The translations under genes and the position numbers were made by a program. 64,000 nt of DNA from Cruorifilaria tuberocauda. Its lineage: Eukaryota; Nematoda; Chromadorea; Rhabditida; Onchocercidae. Within the stretch, counting starts at the first letter, position 1, and every line of letters begins with the position of its first letter. The stretch lies in contig JABVXU010000109.1 in assembly GCA_013365365.1 (NCBI GenBank), forward strand, positions 83,737-147,736. The letters run 5' to 3'. Below are positions 26,892-39,763 of this stretch, in pieces. The notes under the pieces were generated by a model. The model had not been told where the DNA came from. It saw only the letters and a program-made list of their open reading frames with translations, and searched no databases.

Positions 26892-29800
26892 TTACTTCGA
26901 AAACACTCTGTCCATGGATTCCATGGCACAGATGAAATTTTCCGATGCTTACATTGAAGATAATGCTAGAAGATAATGCTAGTGCTTCTTGCTATTCAGA
27001 ATAATTTCATTTATTTCATATTTTCAGTAATAAACAAATTAATTTTTATTTTTTTAAAAACAAAAACGAAAAAAGAAAATTTTACTTCTTCTAAATTTCG
27101 AATTGAAATTAACTATAAAATTTGCAAGTTTAAATTCAAATTTAAATGATAAAGATAATTTTGGATTAAATAAACTAACTCTCTTTATTAGTAAACCATA
27201 TTCATCATTTTCCTGGCTATTCTTTATCCGAATTAAACGTTCAAAGATAAGCATTTCATATGCCGAAAATGAAATCCACCAACCTAGAAAATGATTGAGG
27301 AGGTAAATCTAATTAGCTAAGCTGCTTGCAAAGTTCGACGCTCATTACTTGATAATTGAGAATTTAATGGACAGTATCCATATATGAAATGAAGTTTGGT
27401 CAAATATTATCGAGAACTATTACAGTGATAAGCAGCATCATTCCGTCATATATTTCCGTATATGATATATGAAGAAAAATTAACAGTTTTATATCGAAAT
27501 TAAGTCTTTAAAATTTCAATTTACCAAATATGCCGATGATGAAGATGATAAATATTACTGATAAGGTTATAAATGTCATGCAAAATGATATTTTAGCATA
27601 AAGCCGTATTCGACGTTTTACTTTTAGTTCTAGAACCTTCGGATCGTAATTTATAGGAGCCTATAATAAACTGCAACATGTGAAAAACAAAATTTAATAA
27701 GGAATGAAATCAAAAATCTAATAATCACATCCTATGTGTTTATTATGTTTGAGCACAAACAGAAGAAAACCGGAAATAACTCCTACAGACTTTTATTTAT
27801 TGACAAAATCTCTTAACTTCATCACTTCGTCTTTTTTGTTTAATTAGTTTTTTTATTCCACCACTATAAAATTTGTAGAAATGCTTTCTAATATTATAAA
27901 TGGATTTTCAAGTTTTTTGTAGCAATGAAATTAAAATGAATTGCCTTCACCTGTGTAGGATCTTCTTCATAGGTAAGTTCGTTACGAACCGGTAATTGTA
28001 ATAATGGTGGAAACTGTTTCGTTGTATGAGTTTCATGTAATGTAATATCAGATTGCGTTGGATCGACTGAGAGAATAGAATCAGTTTGATTAATATCTGT
28101 AATTTCAATTTAATTGGCTATATAGAATTAATTACTAGCCGTTTTTTTTTAAAGTAATACTAGTATTCACTTAAATTCATTAAGGGAAATATGAAAAAGT
28201 ATTCATTTAAAGAAATATTGTTACTTTTTTAAAATCCGAACAAATTTTTTGTCACAGTGAATGTGATGATGAACTTTTTTGTTTCAATTTGTCAAAAGTG
28301 AAAGCTTTTTTTCTTCAATTTATAATTATACTTGAAATGTATTAAAATTGTTCATTGAATTACGGGTCTGTTTTATCTTGGCGTTAAAATTTGCTTATCA
28401 AATTGAAGAAATATATGAATAAATCCATGCTAAGTATAGAAATAGAATGATATCAATGAGATATAAATTTTTCGATATTTATCAAAATTATTAATTGTCA
28501 TGAAGACTGTTTGGCAGGAAAGTTCAACTGAAGATTTCGTTATGGCAACGCTACTTCAGTCTTTACATAACAATTAATTCCATTAATATAACGATTTTGT
28601 GGTGCTACCTGCTGTTTTTGAGGAATTTTTTTGAACACAGTTCGATTTAATTTTAAACTTGGAAAATGGTGCTTTTTCTGAATCATCATCCTCCACCATT
28701 GATTCTTCCAAACGTTCTAACGGTTTCGATATCTTTTTCCCCTGAAGAAAAACAGAATGGAAATTTAAAAGCTATATAGATGAGTGATATAAGAGCGTTC
28801 AAAATTGAGAAACATGAAGTTTTAAAACTGAGGTAAAAACACCGTTAACTATTGAACCAATCAAATTATTGAAATGATATGTGGTAGTAGAAGTAACGTT
28901 ATTCCGGCATGAAGAAAAGGTGAATAGTCCTCCCTAGTACAATTCATCCATCCGTTAAACTACTTTAATGTGCGACAAATTTGAACTCTGTCAAAATCGA
29001 AGATAGCAAGGCAAGCATACTTTCCGGATTTTCAATGATATATTGCGAATTTTCGCTAAATTGCTGTAGAAACTTTTTTTGGTCGTTACATCTCTCAAAT
29101 TTTCTTTTTTTAAATCATTTTTGCCCTCTATTTTGCTACCTTTACTTCTGAAAAGTTAATAATCAATTCGTCAAAATTAAAGAAAATAAACTATTCAGAT
29201 CATCAGAATTTCGAAAATTTAAAAATTTGAGAATGGTTTTTCAAAAAATCTACATTGCTAAATTTTTCCTCCTGACGTTTTTTGCTGATACATTCGTTTT
29301 TACCAAATTACCATTTTCTGCAAACGAAATGATCACTGTCCGTTGTCTTTTTTTTAGTTGAACTGATAAACATATCGATGGTTTGAGCCATCAAGTAAAT
29401 AATAGAAATTAAATAAATAGGTGAAAGCTTCGAAAACAAAGAGGAATTTCGAAATTTTGAATTTGATTAAGTTTAAAATATCATTCTAGTAGTATTTCAT
29501 TTATTTCTGATGATCACTTTTATATAAGTCTGAATAGTTCTCAAGAATTTTTGTATCAAATAAATGTGTGAGTGTTCTTATCCATAGAATTTTGGTATAT
29601 TGGTTTTGGAAGTTTTTTAAATTCAACATCTTAGAAACCATTTGGCATGCAAAGATAAGAATCCATATTTATTCAGCGATTAACATTTTATCAGCTCTTA
29701 TCATTTCTTTTCAGGAATTTCCGAAATGATTTGATAATCAGTCAAAGGCTAGACAAAATAGTTTTTCCATACCAACGACTAGACATTCATTAGTAGGCAT

Positions 29801-30361
29801 GAAGACGTTTTTCATATTTACGAAAGTAAACGAAATGATTGCTCTATTTTGATTACAACCTATTTATACTGCCATGTTCAGCAGTGTACAGATTTGCATA
29901 CAACATTCTGGAGTCCTGGGAGAACAGAACGATTGTTTTCTCTCCGAAAATTTGAATTTGAATTTTTCATCACATTTATTGTTTGAACACTACCGAACAT
30001 TGTACGGCACTTCCAGAAAAGTCTTCCGATACGCTAAGTGTAAACTATGGAGCTTTATGAATCTTAAAATTACGTGTTAATTAGCTTAGTTAGCTTAGCT
30101 TAGTCATTTCACTAATGACCTGGCTGATCAATTTTAATCAAATTTTCTTACTAGTAAAATAATTTAAAAAGTAATTTAGATACGAATAAAGTTACTGAAA
30201 AGAAGCCAAATGGAAGGAAAGATTGAATTCCTGAAAATTGAATCGCAGAGATTCGACGTCAGTCAAACCGAGTCTATCACGGTAGCACAGATAATGTGAT
30301 CTCTATACTGATAAGAGTATATGTTTGATGTGCGTGGAGATCGTTGTTTGCTTGATGTCAT
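26892..30361 (-). CDS. Unrecognised single-pass (type II) membrane protein, minus strand
   Basis: Phase-consistent exons: 30361-30269 (start MTSSKQRSPRTSNIYSYQYR), 28741-28609, 28066-27951 and 27660-27525. The last ends in a strong GTAAAT donor at phase 1. Together they give 159 residues: an acidic/Lys-rich cytoplasmic tail, a YDPKVLELKVKRRIRLYAK basic patch, then a roughly 23-residue hydrophobic segment rich in Ile and Phe (about residues 135-158). A possible final exon, 26947-26892, matches the phase and stops after 17 codons (SENFICAMESMDRVFSK); it is uncertain. I do not recognise the family. The topology rule (basic residues before the only membrane span) suggests an N-in type II protein. 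It lies head-to-head with the DMAP1 gene, about 520 bp apart. The two middle junctions are well supported; the first exon and the 3' end are weaker. A larger ectodomain encoded by unseen exons is possible. Confidence 0.5.
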
Positions 30362-30881
30362 TGTGAGAGTGAGAAGGATTGTGACGGTGAAGGAGAGTTT
30401 GTCGATTTGTGAGAGATAATATTAGCAGAGATTGAGAAAAATGCCGAATAATACTCGATGCTTTTAGCATTAGTGATCGAGAAAATATTCGATGTTAATG
30501 GAGTATTCCAGTGGGGATTTTGTTTTATAAATGGAAGCTAGAAGTAAGAGAAGTTTGTTAATTTAATTAACAAAAATATTATGCATTTGTATTTCTAGCA
30601 ACAATCACTGTTTTTATTAAATAGTCTAAATTATGGGAGCAAAAAATTCGTGTTTTTAGTAGTAGCACACTATAATTTAACTGTCTCTGCTGTGAAAAAT
30701 TGGAGAAATGTTTAACACTCAGAAAGGTAGAACAGAATATTTGAAAAATATATTTGTTTTTTATCTTTCTATCCATGCTCGATCATTGAATATCAGAATT
30801 GATAAGTTAAAAAATGAGTATTTGTGTATATCGAGAATATCGGAGTTACTGGTGTTATCGAGCATTTTGCATGGTTTTGAG
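30362..30881. other. Divergent upstream region shared by the membrane-protein gene and dmap1
   Basis: About 520 bp between two opposing start codons. The left part (about 30.36-30.5 kb) is richer in GC than its surroundings and carries repeated GTGAGAG/GAGAG motifs, plausible 5' UTR or promoter sequence. The reading frame upstream of the DMAP1 ATG is open but AT-rich and unlike the family, so it is read as 5' UTR. Confidence 0.4.
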
Positions 30882-33800
30882 ATGAATACAGCGGATGCGC
30901 AAGACATTCTTGGCTTAAGCAGCAGTGCAGCAAGGGATGAAAGCGTAATTCCAGCTGGTGGTTTAACAGATGTTGACCGAAAGGTTTTGTTTTAGCATCA
31001 GAATTATTTGTCAAGCATATAAATTCTTGAAGTTGATATAGAGAGAAGTGTTCTTTGCATGTTTAAGTGAAATATATCTTGGCAGTTAGTTATAGTTCAC
31101 GTTTAAGTGCTTAACGAATAAACATTATACCAAACATCAATGAAAAATGCTCACTTATAATAGTCAAGTTACTCTTAATTTTGACATACGTGAACATTAA
31201 TATATTGATGATTTTGTAAAATTCTATGAAGTAGAATTTCATCGCGTTCAGTATGTTATATTTCTCATAAGTTTTCAAGTTGAGAATAGAATAATTCATT
31301 AGTAATTTTCGAAATTTCAACTTTTATTCAAGGAATTTAAGTTGATGCGTGATTGCGGTTGCAGCATAAGAAATCACATCGTAGCGATGCATATTTCAAA
31401 CGACCAGAAGGGATGCATCGTGAATTGTATAATTTATTGGATCGAGAACGGAATTTTGCAGCTCTTATGCCGACAACTACTAAAAACACTGGTTACTGTC
31501 ATCAGAAAGCTAGGGTAAGGGTTTTTAAAGAATAAAAAGTTAAAAAATTGAAAAAAAATATTCAGTTTTTAGTGGTTTTGATTTCCGCCGAATAATGAAT
31601 GTTTTAGTTATTCTGTTTGTTTTTGATTACCCTTTACTGTATGGTTTTCTTCGTTTTTCATCTATATAATTTTAAATGATTGTTCAAATTTTTGATTAAT
31701 TTAAATTTCAAGATTGGTATGAGGCGCGTTCGACCATGGGAATGGACTCCGTTTGAAAATGCAGCTCGTAGTGATGGCTTGAAATTAAACCATTGGAAAC
31801 GTACAGATAAAGTGGATGATGTATACCCATTTGCCAGATTCAATAAGGTTTAATATTTCTTTTCGCAATCTGTCGAAAACGCAGCCCGTTAGCCTTCTTT
31901 CTAAAATTCTTAGTGTAACGTTCTGCTGCTCTCTATAGGCACTAGTCACTTGATTTCTCAAAATAAATAAACCTTTAGAATTCTCCATGTTTCACTGGCA
32001 ACAATTGAATTACTTGGTACACAGTTAATGATGATTATTTTGACAGCCAATCAGCTATAAAGTTTATTCGTCAGTAACTTAATGAAAGAATGTTATTTTA
32101 TTTTAGCTGTTTTTAGTTTAATTTTCATTAGTTCGGTTCTTTTTCTTTTTGTTATCTAAAATTTTGTGAAATTTTTAGTGCAACATTACTTTAGTGCTTA
32201 ATTTTTGCTTAGTATAACGCTTTGAATTATAAATGGATTTCTTTAAAGAAATTGTATTGGATGAAATTGAAAATGTACAATTTTCACTTTACTACGAACC
32301 TTTAGGTTATCAATGTTCCAACATTTACGGATGCAGAATACGATAAGTGTTTAAATTCCGCAAAATGGAGCAAAAAGGACACTGGTCATTTATTCGATCT
32401 TTGTCGACGTTTTGATTTAAGGTTGGACGCTAAACTGATTGCCAGCAATTTTCAAGAAAAATTTATGGTTCAGTAAAATTTTATCTTTCTTATAACTTTT
32501 GCAGGTGGGTAATCATTGTGGACAGATGGGAAGGTTCAACTCGTCGTACCATGGAAGAGATGAAGGAACGGTTTTATAACGCTATAAATGAATTACATGC
32601 GCTGAGAAATGAAACTGCTGATGCTCTATATTACGATGCCGAACATGAAAAGAGACGGAAGGAACAACTGATAAAACAATGGAATCGTACAGAGCAACAA
32701 GTAGTCTTTTCATGAAATCATTTTAGAGATGTAATTTATGTGTGTCTCGAGCTTTTAACTTATAGATTTAATTATATGAACTTCATTGGAAAACTTGCGT
32801 TTTTTGCTTTGATATTTAGAATGATGAAATGTCGTTTATATTTTGGAAGTGTTTTCAGGTCGAAGAGGAAGAAATGTTGATTGCTGAATTGAAAAAAATT
32901 GAAGTGCGTAAACGGGAGCGTGAAAGAAAAGCACAAGATCTCCAGAAATTAATTACTGCAGGCGAAAGAACACCTGTATCACCATCAACTTCGTAAGTAT
33001 TAAATTATTTGTAAGATTCTGTAAATTCAAATTAATTTTTTGCAATGAATGTACGTGTTAATGAATTTCTTACATTCTTTATAATTTTTCTATGCTTACG
33101 TCAGCTTTTTTCATTTCTTTGTTTGCGTCATATCTTCTCTGTATTTTCGTAATCATCGTGGTCGTATTCTAATTATATTCTGCAGTGACATTTCAGTGGA
33201 TGGAAACAAATGGTGTGTATATTTCTGGTATACAATAAGTATGATTTTTTCTTGCAGCGCTATAACTGTTACCTCCAGCTCCAGTATGAAAAAGTCTCAC
33301 AAATCTCGACTCCTCAAGAGTTCGTCTATATCAGGTCCTTCAGTTAGTGCATCTTACATACAGGTAACAACTTTTTTGTATTTTTTAAATAAATCACTCT
33401 ATAACAAAAATCCTAACTGCCAGAACAACATATTAAAAGTATAAAGTTGAATGTATTGATATTTCAGGATCATTCAAATCTACGATTTCCGGAATTCCGA
33501 AGTGCCGGCGCACATTTGAGAAGTCAAGAAATGAAATTGCCAACTAATATAGGACAGAAAAAGTTGAAAAATATTGAAACTGTTATTGAGAAGCTCAAAC
33601 TTGGTAACCTTATTTCCACTTTTTGTTCGCACTCATTATTTCGATAGCTACTTTTAGCGATTCCACTTGGTTAAGCTTGGTTATACATCCTTTCTGGAGA
33701 ACGTTGGAATTACGAAATTGCTTTTAAATTTCGATCAAAACAGCAAATTTCATACAAAACTACGTAAAAAGACTTCTCTGTTTGTAAAGATTTGGTACCA

Positions 33801-34555
33801 TTCGGAGTGGCAGACATCGTGAAAGGTTATAACGAATTTCGGGCTCGTATAGTACTCCTACAAGAACTGAAGCATTCGTTGCATTCAGCTGAATTTGAAT
33901 TAGAGTCACTAAGAACACGTTACAACGCCTTGACTGGGAAGGTCAGTTTACTTTTTTTCGTTCCCAGTCTATCCTTATATTTATGATGCTAGCTTTCATC
34001 CAACAGAAGTGTTTAAGACGTAACTCAGAATTTATTTATTGCTTTATAGACTTTTGATATTGAGCCCAGAATGAGAGTACGAACAGCCAGTGAATCAAGT
34101 ATTACGGATACACCACAGTTAGGAACGGAGGGTGCACCAATGACGAACCGAACGATCACTGATATGATTGAACTGACTACTTCGCTACCACAGACGGTAT
34201 GATTATATTGGTTCTTTATTCTCATAGATGAATAGTTCCATTGTAAATTCTTTTGATTTCGTAAAGCAGCCTATTATATTTTGAAATTATTTTATTATTT
34301 TTTTTCTTTAAATTTGTGAATTGTTGTAAGTTTGAAATTCATTTTTCAAATTTAATTTAATTTGATTTTTTTTTTCGATAAAGCTGAAAATTGGGAAACT
34401 AACGTGGAAGCTAATAATGTGATATCATAAAGAGAGATGTAAAGTTTTTTGTTTGAAAATCAGTGGTTCCTTCTTTATAGATGAGGAAACGCAAAGCACC
34501 GTCTTCATCAACTTCTCCATCGCCGGTAGATAATCGAAGACTTCGTAAATCCTGA
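30882..34555 (+). CDS. ekl-4: DMAP1 homologue (DNMT1-associated protein 1; SWR1/TIP60 complex subunit; C. elegans EKL-4 type)
   Basis: Exons: 30882-30983, 31365-31514, 31713-31847, 32306-32421, 32505-32700, 32859-32992, 33258-33363, 33468-33603, 33790-33941, 34050-34196, 34481-34555. All phases fit, giving 482 residues against 467 in human DMAP1. Diagnostic segments are YFKRPEGMHRELYNLL, RPWEWTPF, YPFARFNK, the SANT/Myb-like DTGHLFDLCRRFDLRWVII, the charged helix HEKRRKEQLIKQWNRTEQQV, KAQDLQKLITAGE, and LRSQEMKLPTNIGQKKLK. DMAP1 is a nuclear scaffold subunit of histone acetyltransferase/H2A.Z-exchange complexes; this role is from homology. Human DMAP1 begins with a DILEL-type motif and this protein has DILGLSSS after its ATG, which supports the start. 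An alternative in-frame acceptor at 33185 would add 24 codons to exon 7. The protein ends in a Lys/Arg-Ser tail (VDNRRLRKS). Confidence 0.93.
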
Positions 34556-34621
34556 ATCGTTTAGTTCATTTCCGACATCGCAGAATTTGTATATTATAGT
34601 TATTGTCTCAAGATTTTCGTG

Positions 34622-34627
34622 AATAAA
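34622..34627 (+). terminator. AATAAA polyadenylation signal of the DMAP1 gene
   Basis: Canonical AATAAA hexamer 67 nt after the stop codon, followed by AT-rich sequence. It is in the expected place for 3'-end formation. Confidence 0.7.
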
Positions 34628-37600
34628 GAAGCTAATTTAAAAAGTTGTAACTTGAAGAACTGAGCAAGTTTTTGCATATTTATATCTTTAGATTAATTTG
34701 ACCGGTTCAGATGCATCGGAAATTGAAGAGAAACCTGAAGTTTGTAATGAAAAAGAGGCTTATTGACAGTTTTGTCAGTTAACCTAATTTACTAGGCAGT
34801 GTTTGATATTTCTTTTCGGCATTCAGCATATATGTTCAAGAACAATGCATGTCAAGAAATCTTAACTAATTCTTTTCATTGTTACATTATTTTGCTGATC
34901 TATGTGAAATTATGGGTTTAAAATGAGTATGTATCTCGTGTAGGCTCACTATAAATGATTACGAGCAAGTCTTACACACTCAAAAGAAATTAATTATTCA
35001 AAGGAATTTTTGATACATTTTTCATCTACAATTTTTTTTTCATAAGATTTGCTGAACATTTCTTAGCGGTAAGTTAAGTTGTCAATTTTGATACAGTATG
35101 GATGATATTAGAAAAATTATGATATAGAAACTGCAAAATTCGTATTTTCGGTGAAATTAGTTAGGGATCTCTGGAGGCTTATAAACTGGGAAAAAACATG
35201 GATTTGGGTGTTGCGAGCAATTGTTACAGTCATTGTGAGAAGAGAAGAACTGTGGTAAATTGAAGATATTCCAATGGAATTCCATCAACTAGCAGTGATG
35301 AAGCGACGCATAACTTTTTTAACACGTCTGAGTTTGGACTTCTTTTAGTGTCTGGTTGTGCTTAGTTGAAACAGTGAAACAATTTGAATGTTTCACTTGA
35401 AACAAAGAAACTAATTAATGTTTTGCAATAAGTGACCGATCTAGTTGTTTCCATCTAGCAATCGATAAAAATGTTTTCACGGCATTTATTATGATCAATC
35501 AGTTTAATACTGAAAACAAGAGATAAATTAATCTATTTTTGAGTATTTATTTTGTTTTGCAAGAGAATAGTATATTTTTACACTTGAAGATGTAATATTT
35601 CTAGAAAACATAGCTATTTGTAAATAATGGGTGAAGCTTTATTCCCCGTTCAACATGCCAGTCTTAACTTTTATCTCTCATTCTCATCTATCCTTTTCAT
35701 TTCATAATAACTGTGGCAACTGCTTTTACATATTTATGATATCAGCATTACGATTCATCAGAATAATTGTTTTTTTTTTCTTGCATTCATTTCGAACTAA
35801 AACTATAGTTTCTGTTTTTATTCCATTAATTTTATTTTTATTTCATTGTTTTTTTAAATGCATGTTTAAGTTTAAATTAGTTTGATTTTAAATAAAAAAG
35901 TCACAAAAGAAATGAATAAAAATTTTCAATGTCAGTATACTTTTTTTACTATTCTAGAAATTTTTGCTTTATATGAATTTCAGTTACACTGCTTTGAATA
36001 TTTTTCCATGTTATGATTACTAGTCAATTTTATAATCGTAATTACAATTATTTTTCTAATAGCAGTATATTCTCTCACCATAATAAGATCATAATTTACT
36101 AATTGTGGCAACTGCTTTTACATATTTACATATTTGTGAATATAAATGTTACGATGACAAATTGTAACGGTTAAAATCATGATTTAATAGAACTTTGACA
36201 TATTTATGACTTCAATAAGAAGCTATTTTTTGATTTAGACTAACATTATTAACATGATTACATTCATCCAATACACAGATTGAATTGATAAGAAGAAGAA
36301 AGTAATGATAAAGCTGTATGGAAAGAAAACTGATAACTATTAATGATGTCTGATGCTATTTATAGCAATCAAAAATTTATCAATCGATTTGTTTGTCATC
36401 TATTTGATATGTAAACAATTAGTCGTTGCAATTACCATTATGATTTCAATCCAAAATCAAATGATAGCATTTCACCATCTTATTAATGAGATGAAGTTTT
36501 AAAATATTCAATCAATCATAAATCAAACATCCACTTATAAGTGCTTTCTTTTATACCGGATGAGTGCTTGGCAATTTTCCGGAATATCATCTAAAGCAAT
36601 CATTCTTCCATTCATCCCGCAATGAATGTTATGAAAGCATGCAATTTTTTATTTCTTTGCTTTGTTTATTTCTACCTTCTGTAAGTAATCAGGCATTGAA
36701 TGATGAATTGGACAAAAGGGATGGAAATTTCAAAAGTGAACTATCATTTAATTATTTAAAGCCAATTTTATTTTGCGTAACTCTATAAATGGTAGAGTAA
36801 TACAGAGGACAAAGTTCAAGCCATACAAGTAAAATTAATCACTCGACTTCATTACTATTCTCATTTTCTCTTACAGAATCTTTTTTTCTATCCATCATTC
36901 TATTCAATCATCATTAAAATTCTTGATTTAATCTTACTTTGTTATCCAATTGTTAATTAATTATGCAAATGCTTTCTTTAACGGTTCCTTTCAATTGATT
37001 TCATAAAGTGTGACATTAGCATTTTATAAAATCATGTTAATTTTATTTTTCCCACACAACCAATAAGATTTGTAGTGACATCTTGCTGTAATTGGAAGTT
37101 GAAATTGTTTTTCTTTCTGATTCTTCACTTATCCTAATAATTTTGCATAATTAAGCTGCTACATACATCTATTAAGTTTGATAAATTTATTTTATTTTTT
37201 AATATTAAGTTATTTCGAATTAAGAAAAAATGTGCGAATGAAGTTTTGCATAAATACATAAACGAAATTTAAGCATAGAAATATTTTCAATTAATTGATT
37301 TATTTTATTTTTAATTTTCTACTAATAATTGCAGCATTAAATAATAGGATAAAAATGAATTGCCATTGTAACTATTAATTAAATTTTACCATTTCGTATG
37401 AAAAGCAACTGTAATAAAATCTATAATCATGGTGATTACTGCAATGAATGGTAATCATATTAACGATACTTATGATTTGCTCAATACCAGAAGAAAAATC
37501 ATCAAACTAATAATTAAGCTTACTTAATTCATGCAGATGATAGTTATAATAGGAATTGTAATCACGAAACCATTATAGTGAATTGTAATCCCAATCATAA

Positions 37601-39619
37601 CACTTGAGTTGTAATGTTCCGATGAAAAACAAAATTAGATAAACAAATTTCGCAATAATTTGACATTTTTTAATGGAAATTTGACAAACTTGATGAGTAT
37701 TCAAATAATTATTTTCTTGATGCTCAATTTAATGAAGATAAACCAGTAAAACCGGTTGTTGATTGCAGTATGGAAAGTCTTGTCTTCTTGCACAGTCGTA
37801 TCACAACCACAACATACATTTTCGGAGGTTAATATAGGCAAAAATAAATTCGAAAAATAAAAAATAATTCTGTTGATTACAAAAAAGAATAAAGCAACAA
37901 TACTTTCAAAGTAATGAATGATTTAAATGCGAAGATTTGATTGGTAATTTTTGATTCGATTCGATCCAAAGATGGAAATTCCCTATTTTCCGTTACCACT
38001 GTTAGCGAGTTTTAGATTACTGTGGCTCATATATTTCTGAATAAATTTAAAGTTTAAATTTTAACTGTTAATTGCGCAATTTCAATTTCATTGATATCAT
38101 TTGTTTAAAAAATTAGTATGTTTTGAGAAATAAGAAATGAAGTGTAACAGTCTATTCATTAATTACTTTTACGTCATCTATTTTCACTTCGCTCAATTTC
38201 ATCAAGAGAGCATTTAAGCTAAATGGAAGTGACAGTTTATTTAATATTTAAATATTAGCAATAGCGAGAAAATATTTCTATCTCTTCTTCTTTTCTTATC
38301 CCATCCTATATTTCTATCACTTTTCTTCTATAACCCTATTATTTTCCCATTTCCTCCAATGTCTGTGTTCAAATTGTTGTAATAAACAAAAACTGTGATG
38401 ATATTGTTGATAAGTAAGAGAGGGACAGACATCACATGCATTTCGATTTTTAATTTCATTTCATTTACATGTTATTCTGATCTTCGATCTGTGCTCATTT
38501 GACTTTGTTTTCTTTTCATTTCTCTCCCAAATTCACTCCGATGATACTTCCGATTTCATCAGAGCTTTAAAAAGGTATGAAATTATCCTTCGGCAACGTT
38601 GTACATTTCATTATCGCTTAAATCATCTAGTCTACTGACTCATTTGTGGCTTTCGAGAGTTAAATAGCTGACTCATTCCGGCCTGAGTCATGGATTTTAT
38701 TCCTCCCTCACATGAAATATTGAATGGTAGAGGTTTTCATGGGAATTATTTTCTCGGAATCGTATATTCCAATTACTCGATTACTTAATTACTTATAGAT
38801 TTAGAATAATTAAAATAATTTTAGATTTTTCATTTTTATGGACAAAAAAATTGGATAATTTTTAGCAAGCATTTAATTAATTCTTTTAGCGCTATCGAAA
38901 ATTTTCTATTGTAATCCTCTGAAAGTAATGTAAGTGTGATTTTTAGTTTCAACGATAAGTATAATACTTGCTATTGGAAAATTTCGCAAAAAAAATCAGT
39001 TCAATTCAAATGTCCCAATGATAACTACTACTAGCAACACGTCATTTGTAAATCAGTTTAAAATTTTTACTCTAATTATCAAATTTTTTAATTAAAAATT
39101 TGCCATTTTATCAATTGAAAATGAACAAATGATATATTCTTGCTCCCTATTAATGAAATATCAATTACGATTTCTATCCTTTTGAATTGTTATGCTATTT
39201 CTTTTTCATTTTGAACAAATGATTTCTTATTGATGCAAAGAAGGAAGAAATCGTTCGATGATTTTGAAAAATATATTTAGGGATGCCGTCTTAAATTTTA
39301 AGATAATAAGAAATTGGAATAGTCTGAAAATATGATCAGAGTAAAGTGATAAATGAAGATAGGCTAATAAATTGGATTTTACTCGGATAGCTATCTTAAA
39401 ACTTGGAAATGAATTTTAAAAAATAATCGAATAAAACAAAGGAGTAAATTTACCCTTTAAATTGTGATATTATTTAATACAATATGGTACTGCTGCTTGT
39501 TTATGTTTTCCGACAAAATTTGTCTTTTTCACTCTTCCTCTTTTGGAATTGAAATTTCAAGTAAACTAATTACATATTCTCTGATAAGAGCATTTATTAG
39601 CTTTGTTAGACTGTGAGAA
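34628..39619. other. Intergenic, no secure gene
   Basis: AT-rich noncoding sequence. One small item: ATG at 36622 opens a 19-codon hydrophobic, signal-like stretch (MNVMKACNFLFLCFVYFYL) that runs into a good GTAAGT donor at 36681. No convincing downstream exon was found, so it is not called as a gene. Confidence 0.5.
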
Positions 39620-39763
39620 ATGTTAAAGTGCTTCGAGAGAAATGAGCCAATATTGCTGCCAGCAAAAAGAGGAAAGTATTTTTTTGTAGCATACAAATTA
39701 TTTGCTATTTCAATTTTACTACTTTTGCTTCTTATCATTTCTCCTACGATTCTTACTTTTCAG
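39620..39763 (+). CDS. Candidate first exon of an unrecognised membrane or secreted protein
   Basis: ATG opens 48 codons ending exactly at CAG followed by a strong GTAAGT donor. The peptide has a basic start (ERNEPILLPAKRGKYF) and a hydrophobic run rich in Leu and Ile (about residues 22-44), suggesting a signal-anchor. The 3' partners are uncertain: a phase-1-in exon-like segment at 40967-41010 (core NRDTIRKLQMPSIE before GTAATT) and the exons at 43648 and 44994 are candidates, but one linking exon is missing. The family is not recognised. Confidence 0.3.

Noticed and set aside
15913..27525. The membrane-protein exons at 27.5-30.4 kb as an alternative 5' end of NCKX
   Set aside because: Phase is compatible with the NCKX exon at 15913, but the join would skip the conserved [15 protein letters not shown] segment, place two membrane spans back to back and need an 11-kb intron. 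NCKX already has its own start and acceptor.
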